Shown here piece by piece: positions 58,641 through 64,000 of a stretch of 64,000 nt of DNA; within the stretch, counting starts at the first letter, position 1; every line of letters starts with the position of its first letter. Below the pieces are notes generated by a model, which was not told where the DNA came from, made no database searches, and saw nothing but the letters and a program-made list of their open reading frames with translations. Source of the DNA: Vicia villosa (Eukaryota; Streptophyta; Magnoliopsida; Fabales; Fabaceae); NCBI RefSeq assembly GCF_029867415.1, contig NW_026705008.1, positions 1,116,001 through 1,180,000 on the forward strand, written 5' to 3'. The position numbers and the translations under genes were made by a program.

Positions 58641-59360
58641 AAATGTTGGACGTGTGGGAAAGTTATGGTCCTAAGAGAAGATAAAAGAAATGTTGTGTAG
58701 GTTCAACGTAATATCCAATGGTTAATGACAGGTGGCAAGATGTTATATGTTGTAAAGGTTGGAATAAATTGTTGTTTAAGATAAGACAAAAGTATCCTTT
58801 TTTATGTGTAATTTTAAAAGTAGGGAAGGGAAATATAGGGAGAATGGTGGCCTTTTCTAATAATGGCTAGATAGTTGATACTATGATTTTGTTAGATAAG
58901 ATGATTTTGACTTGATTTGATATTTTCCTTAAATTTTCATAATCTTTATTAAAACCTACGAAAACAAAAATACATTAACAATAAAAGTACTTAAAAGTAA
59001 AAGAATTTAATACTAAAAATATCATGTGTCTGACAATCATCACATTTTCCTAATCTTTTACTTCTTCTTCAAGTAGTTACGCAAGTGTTCCTAAAAAAGG
59101 CAACAAGTCTATTGATATCTCCTTAGAATTTTGAATATGCTTTCAATCTAAAGATTTCGTCTATATTTAGGTGAAATCAATTTATACATACATGATATTT
59201 TATGTAACATGTTGTTTCAAAAATGAATAAATAACATATTAAAGGCTCCAATGAATTAAATTATTTGATTGAATGAATATTTGAAAATTTAAATCATTCA
59301 ATCACCAACACCACCACCAAAAACTTGTTCCTTAAAATGCTGTGCAAGTATGTATACATA
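58641..59360. other. Intergenic, nothing recognised
   Basis: AT-rich spacer up to the target duplication of the next MULE. Confidence 0.4.
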
Positions 59361-59369
59361 ATCAAATAA

Positions 59370-60680
59370 GGCAGAATACTCTTTTTGGTTCCTTAACTAT
59401 ACCCTTATGTTCAGTTTGGTCCCTTAATTTTTTTCGTGTCACATTGGACCTTTAATTTTCAAATAGAATCATATGAGTCCTTTCCATCTACCCCGTTAGT
59501 CAAATTCTGTTAAAAATCTACGTGGCAGTGACAGTTGGATTTGATCAATTTTTGTGATGGAATTGGCGTCGGAAAAACAGACGCTAACAATTATTTCTGG
59601 ATTTTGTATTTTGTTCTTATTCATCTTCCTCAATTTCACCAACTTTCCCAAATCCAAAACCCCATAACAACATATATGCATAATAACAAAAGATAACCAT
59701 ACATAACACAAATCTATTGAATAAATTGCCTTGCCTTGTCTTGTCTGCTTCCAACACCAACAACATTCCACTTTCAAGTAAGTCATCAGCTTCTTTTACC
59801 AAAATATTGAGTTTCTAAAATGGGTTTTGATCGATTTCATGTGTAATGGTTTCTGGATGATGGGTTTCAATCGTTTTCATGATTGATGATTTTTCTATCT
59901 TAAAAATTGGATTTTTCAAAATGGGTACTGATTGTTTTCATTTTCTTGCTAACAGTGAGATTGAGACACTGTTGTCTTGTATTGGGAAACAACGGGGAAG
60001 CCGAATGAAGAAGACTCTTGATTTCTGTGAAGCTTTGTTAAGGGGTCAAATCGAGAACCTTTTGCAGAAAGCTGAAGAAGAAGCTGGGATTTCTAAACTC
60101 ACAATGGAAACTCGTCTTTTTCTTGGATTTGCTAACTCTCCAACTTTGTTGGTAGGTGGTGAATGAATGAGTTGTTGGAAAAAAATAAAGAGAAGATTGA
60201 ATCTAAAAAGAGTTTGGTAAGTCCACTGCTGTTGGTGGTAATAAATTGCAAAGACAAGAACAATGATAACTTTTTATAATAGATTAAAGATGAAATTTAT
60301 TTAAGAAAAATTAAGATGGGTTTAGATTTAATTTATTCAATTGATTTGTGTTATGTATGATTATCTTTTTTATTTGGAATAGATGTTGTTCTGGGGTTTT
60401 GAGTTTGGGAAAGTTAGTGAATTTGTGGAAGATGACTAAGAACAAAATCCAAAAATCCAAAAATAATTGATAGCGTCTATTTTTCCGAAACTCCATCACA
60501 AGTGTTGGTAAAATCCAGCTGTCACTGCCACATAGATTTTTAACAGACTTTGACTAACGGAGTAGACGGAAAGGACTCATACGACTCTATTTAAAAGTTA
60601 AGGGACCAATGTGACACGAAAAAAAACTAAGGGATCAAACTGAACACAGGTATAGTTAAGTGACCAAAAAAATATTTTTC
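59370..60680. mobile_element. Non-autonomous MULE with captured ORF
   Basis: Long inverted ends of about 290 bp (TTAACTATACC, GTGTCACATTGG and CAAACTGAAC blocks on both sides) and a perfect 9-bp target duplication ATCAAATAA at 59361-59369 and 60681-60689. No transposase. The core holds an open frame at about 59960-60166. Confidence 0.9.
59879..60166 (+). CDS. Unrecognised ORF inside the MULE
   Basis: 95 codons from an ATG at 59879. The part from about residue 27 looks like a real protein: NSEIETLLSCIGKQRGSRMK, LDFCEALLRGQIENLLQKAE, LTMETRLFLGFANSPTLLVG, amphipathic and helix-forming. I do not recognise the family. Its position in the core of a transposase-less MULE suggests a captured exon. 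The first 26 residues may be intron or spacer read through. Confidence 0.4.
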   Translation: MIDDFSILKIGFFKMGTDCFHFLANSEIETLLSCIGKQRGSRMKKTLDFCEALLRGQIENLLQKAEEEAGISKLTMETRLFLGFANSPTLLVGGE

Positions 60681-60689
60681 ATCAAATAA

Positions 60690-61069
60690 ATAGTAAGTGT
60701 TAAGAAAGATATTGATCCTACGAGGATTTTTAAGGTAATTTTCATTAAAAATTCAAAATGATAAAATAACTCATAAACAAAGAGGTGAAAAAATAGTAGC
60801 ATGTAACTAGCTTGTGCAAGAACGAAATGTGATAATGAGTACAAATCAGAATAAAAAAAAGGTTAAATATGATTAGTTCAATGATTCATCTAGTATTTGT
60901 GATGAAGTGTGGTGTCATGACATATGTGTTCAAGACTAAACATATGATGTTTGTTTACAGCGTGAGAATATGCAATAAATTGTTAGAATTCCTATATGCC
61001 TAAGCATTATTTATTACTATTACACTTCAATTAAAACTTGCCATGTTCACCACCATGATACTAACCACT
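60690..61069. other. Intergenic, nothing recognised
   Basis: AT-rich spacer before the LTR. Confidence 0.4.
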
Positions 61070-62440
61070 TATTGTAAGAACAATATTAGTTCTGCATCTG
61101 GCCTTAAGTTTTGATGATAACTTTACATGTTATCTTAAAGAACAATTGTATACACTAACTGTTTTCTTTCTAGTGTGTGGCTTTTGCCTTGCAGGTTCTG
61201 ACTCTGGTAAGAAGGCATGTGACGTCATCAGGTTCTGAACTCAACACTCTGGAAGAATACTAGTGATCTGTTACAATGGAAGTCAAGATTCTGAAATGCT
61301 ACTTATGCAACAGTTCTAAGGAACGTTAATACAAGAGCTTCTGATCGTGATTTTGTAAGAAAGCTTCAGAGGCCTTCTAAAGATTTCCTTGTGTGTCCCA
61401 TGTTCTGAAGATGATGAACATGAGGTTTTGCTGAACGAGTTCTGGAGATCTGAAGACATCTCTTCTTAACACCGAGTGCTAAAGACAAGGTTCTGCTGGA
61501 CAAGCTCTGAAGACTCAAAGACTCAGGTTCTGAAGATACAAGTTTTGATCATCTATAACATGATTCATTCAACTTACAACCAGAAGCCTCTAAAGACTTA
61601 GAAGATCAATGATGACTTGCGTCTGATGGTGAGCATAAAAGTATTAACGTAAACTATGACTTATACTTTTATAGGGTGGCGTAAGGATAGTCCAACCTGT
61701 ACTTGTTATCTACCATTTCCACCATGGTCGTTGGGGACTTTACAATTGTACTTTGTATTTCATATTCCACCCTCTAACAGATATATCCTTCTCTATAAAG
61801 GAAGCTATTGGAAGTATTTAAAATAAATGATTTAGTTCTACAAAACTAAACCAAAGCGCTGCACAAACTCTGTTAGAGAAATCTTTGTATAGTTTTGTAT
61901 TTTAGCAAAGAGCTTTTGTTTGTATCTTGCTTATCAACACTTTTGTGTTGTTGTACTTAAACATTATGTAATTTGCTTATTAGAAGCATCTTTGTATACA
62001 CACTTGTAATCAACTTGGTTGATTGTTTCCTTGGGGGACTAGGTGCTAGTCAGAAGCCTCGAGAAGATTGTGGTTGCGGTCATAGTAGTTTCACGATAAG
62101 GATCAGCTGAACTCGGTGGAGTTGTCAGCAAGGTTGATCATAAGCTTATTGTGGTTGTTTCCTTGAGAAAATATGTGTTCGCCAGGAGTCTCAAGATGAC
62201 ATTGGTTGCGGTCAATACGATTGTTTGTAATCAGTTTGGTTATAGTGGATTAATTCCTTACTGAGAAGGCAAAATCACATTGGCGTATGGACTGAAGTAA
62301 CTTCGTTAACAGTGAACCAGGATAAAAATAATTGTGTTCATATATTTTTATTCACTAGTTAACCTTGTATTTTGAGTTGCAAAAAAATTATATTTGGTGC
62401 AACCCAATTCAATCTCTCATTTCTTATGTTTCTCGCACCT
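61070..62440 (+). mobile_element. Solo or orphan Sirevirus-like LTR
   Basis: The first 540 bp run parallel to the minus-strand fragment at 24593-25147. A TATA box CTCTATAAAGGAAGC lies at about 61790, followed by a leader-like region. No gag or pol follows, so it is a solo or truncated LTR. Exact ends and target duplication were not resolved. Confidence 0.7.
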
Positions 62441-63065
62441 TTACTTATGTTTAAGTTGTTTAAATAAGCATGAGATGATTACTAGCTATTTAACCATATT
62501 AAATTCTTGGTATTCATTTACTAAGTACTATTGCAATTTACTAATATGATATTTAACCCTTAGTTAATCAGACTTGGAATTAAACATATAAATAGCACAA
62601 GAACTAAACATTGCATAAAATCACAACAAATCAATTTCAGTTTATTATAAATTCATTATCTAACACAAGATTTTTAACTCATAGTAAACTTATCACTAAC
62701 TAAAGACAGAGAATTCAAATTTTACATAGTGTTATACATAAGAAGTCAAAAAAAACTATTATAATCTTTTAATTGCAAGTGATCTATGGTGTAATGACTC
62801 TTAACAACAATTTCACATCAATAGCGGAATTAGGTTAAGAAAGAAGGTATGTACAACCATTTGTTCTAGATTTGTCCTCCTTCTGAAATTGATTTTGTAC
62901 TAGTAAAAAGTATAGATGTACAATTACCTTTGTAAGGGTAGGAACACTCAGAGGCCTTAGTAGATATATTATGAAAATAAAGTGTTATGAAAATGTTAAA
63001 TATAATAATTCAAGTCTAGCATAAAATAAAAAGTCTAAAATATATTTATAAATAGCAATATATCA
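62441..63065. other. Intergenic, nothing recognised
   Basis: AT-rich DNA; no coding or element ends. Confidence 0.4.
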
Positions 63066-63180
63066 TGTCTAGTGTTTTAAAAACTGGACTGAATCAGCAG
63101 ATAAAATTGATTAAATCGAAAATTGGAGAGGTCATCGGTATAATTTGATTGTTAAATCAGTTATATAATTGAATAGTTGG
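63066..63180. mobile_element. Truncated end of a TIR element
   Basis: TAGTGTTTTAAAAACTGGAC resembles the left end of the element at 50528. The right part is missing; the LINE begins at once after it. Confidence 0.45.
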
Positions 63181-63183
63181 CAA

Positions 63184-64000
63184 ATGATGAGGGTGCAGCC
63201 AGTAGATTCTTTGAGGCGCAGAAGGAGTACAACAAAATTATGACTCGGGAGGAAATTTTCTAGAAACAAAGAGCCAAATTGCATTGGTTACGGCATGGCG
63301 ATTCGAACTCAAAATTTTTCCATAAGTCGGCAACAGTAAGGAAGAATTTTAAGAAGATAGACATGCTTGTTGATCAAGAGGGGTTATGCCAAATCGCAAT
63401 TTCTTATTTTAAAGATCTATTTGAGGCAAAGCAGAGAGAGTATGATCCTGTTTTGAACTGCATTCAACCGGTTGTAACACAAGAGGATAATTATAGGCTT
63501 ATTTCCTAAATTACCAAAGCTGAATTATACGAGGCCTTGATTCAGATGCATCCGGATAAGTCCCCGGGCCCGGACGGGTTCAACCCGGCCTTTTACCAGC
63601 ATTTTTGGAGTTTATGTAGTGATGACATTTTCCAGGCTGCTTCTTTGTGGTTGTCCAGAGGCTATTTTCCTTCAGAGCTTAATGAGACTAACATTTGTCT
63701 CATTCCAAAATGTGCCAAACCAAAAGATATGAAGGATCTTCGCCCAATCTCTCTTTGTAATGTTGTCTACAAGCTTATTTCCAAACTGCTAGCTAATCGT
63801 TTGAAAGTGGTCTTGGATAAATGTATTTCAGAGGAGCAGCCAACTTTTGTTGAAGGGAGGTCCATTCTTGATAATGCTATGGTGGCTACGGAAATTATTC
63901 ATGCTTTGAAAAGGAAGACAAGTTGTAACAGGGCTACTCTGGCTTTGAAGATAGATATTAGTAAATCCTATGACAAAGTAGATTGGGGGTTTCTTAGAGG
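63184..64000 (+). pseudogene. 5'-truncated LINE (L1-type) reverse transcriptase, runs off the window
   Basis: One frame continues to the window end: AKLHWLRHGDSNSKFFH, MHPDKSPGPDGFNPAFYQ, LRPISLCNVVYKLISKLLA, EEQPTFVEGRSILDN, and LKIDISKSYDKVDW (RT motif A with its Asp). The endonuclease domain is missing, so the copy is 5'-truncated. Two in-frame stops: TAG at about 63261, probably Trp originally, and TAA at 63507-63509. The YADD motif and 3' end lie beyond the window. Confidence 0.92.

Overview
The window looks like a gene-poor, repeat-rich plant nuclear region. Introns are GT-AG, the DNA is AT-rich, and most of it is transposon in several nested layers. The element families and the two host genes fit a legume (clover/medick/pea group is my best guess, by inference only).

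Two host genes look intact: a 14-exon sugar/H+ symporter of the vacuolar glucose transporter / xylose-symporter-like type (56-4562, +), and a single-exon GRAS regulator, SCL4/SCL7-like (20506-22209, -, with a probable 5'UTR intron).

Layout. 1-4562 sugar transporter, with a perfect 44-bp palindrome in intron 2. 5407-8300 a decayed Tat-lineage Ty3 element with two RNase H domains. 9669-15135 a MITE split by a 5.3-kb Helitron carrying gene fragments. 15371-18420 a dead MULE with a GRF zinc-finger ORF and a nested solo LTR. 20506-22209 SCL4-like. 22765-22939 a Stowaway MITE. 23650-29530 a decayed Sirevirus-like Ty1/copia element (-) with part of a foreign LTR wedged into its RT. 29635-47852 an 18.2-kb Athila-like Ty3 element (-) into which a second Athila-like element, 33346-39993, has jumped. 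47858-50400 a Sirevirus-like pol and env-like remnant (+). 50528-51095 a TIR element. 51195-52543 a Pack-MULE holding a FREE1/FYVE-like exon. 53263-53417 a MITE. 54183-56498 a 2.3-kb solo-LTR-like element. 57009-58640 a chimera of PDI-like and RAD23-like gene fragments. 59370-60680 another MULE with a captured ORF. 61070-62440 a solo Sirevirus-like LTR. 63184-64000 a 5'-truncated LINE running off the end.

The most interesting system is the Athila nest. The inner element has LTRs identical over all 1175 bp, a perfect TSD and PBS, and one open 856-codon gag-protease ORF, but no reverse transcriptase, RNase H or integrase. It looks like a young element mobilised in trans. The outer element has all pol domains but carries two in-frame TGAs, a homopolymer frameshift, a TGA in its third ORF, and the insertion itself. 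Both keep the same stem-loop motif right after their last pol-side ORF, and both carry CpG-dense dyad clusters just upstream of the LTR TATA box.
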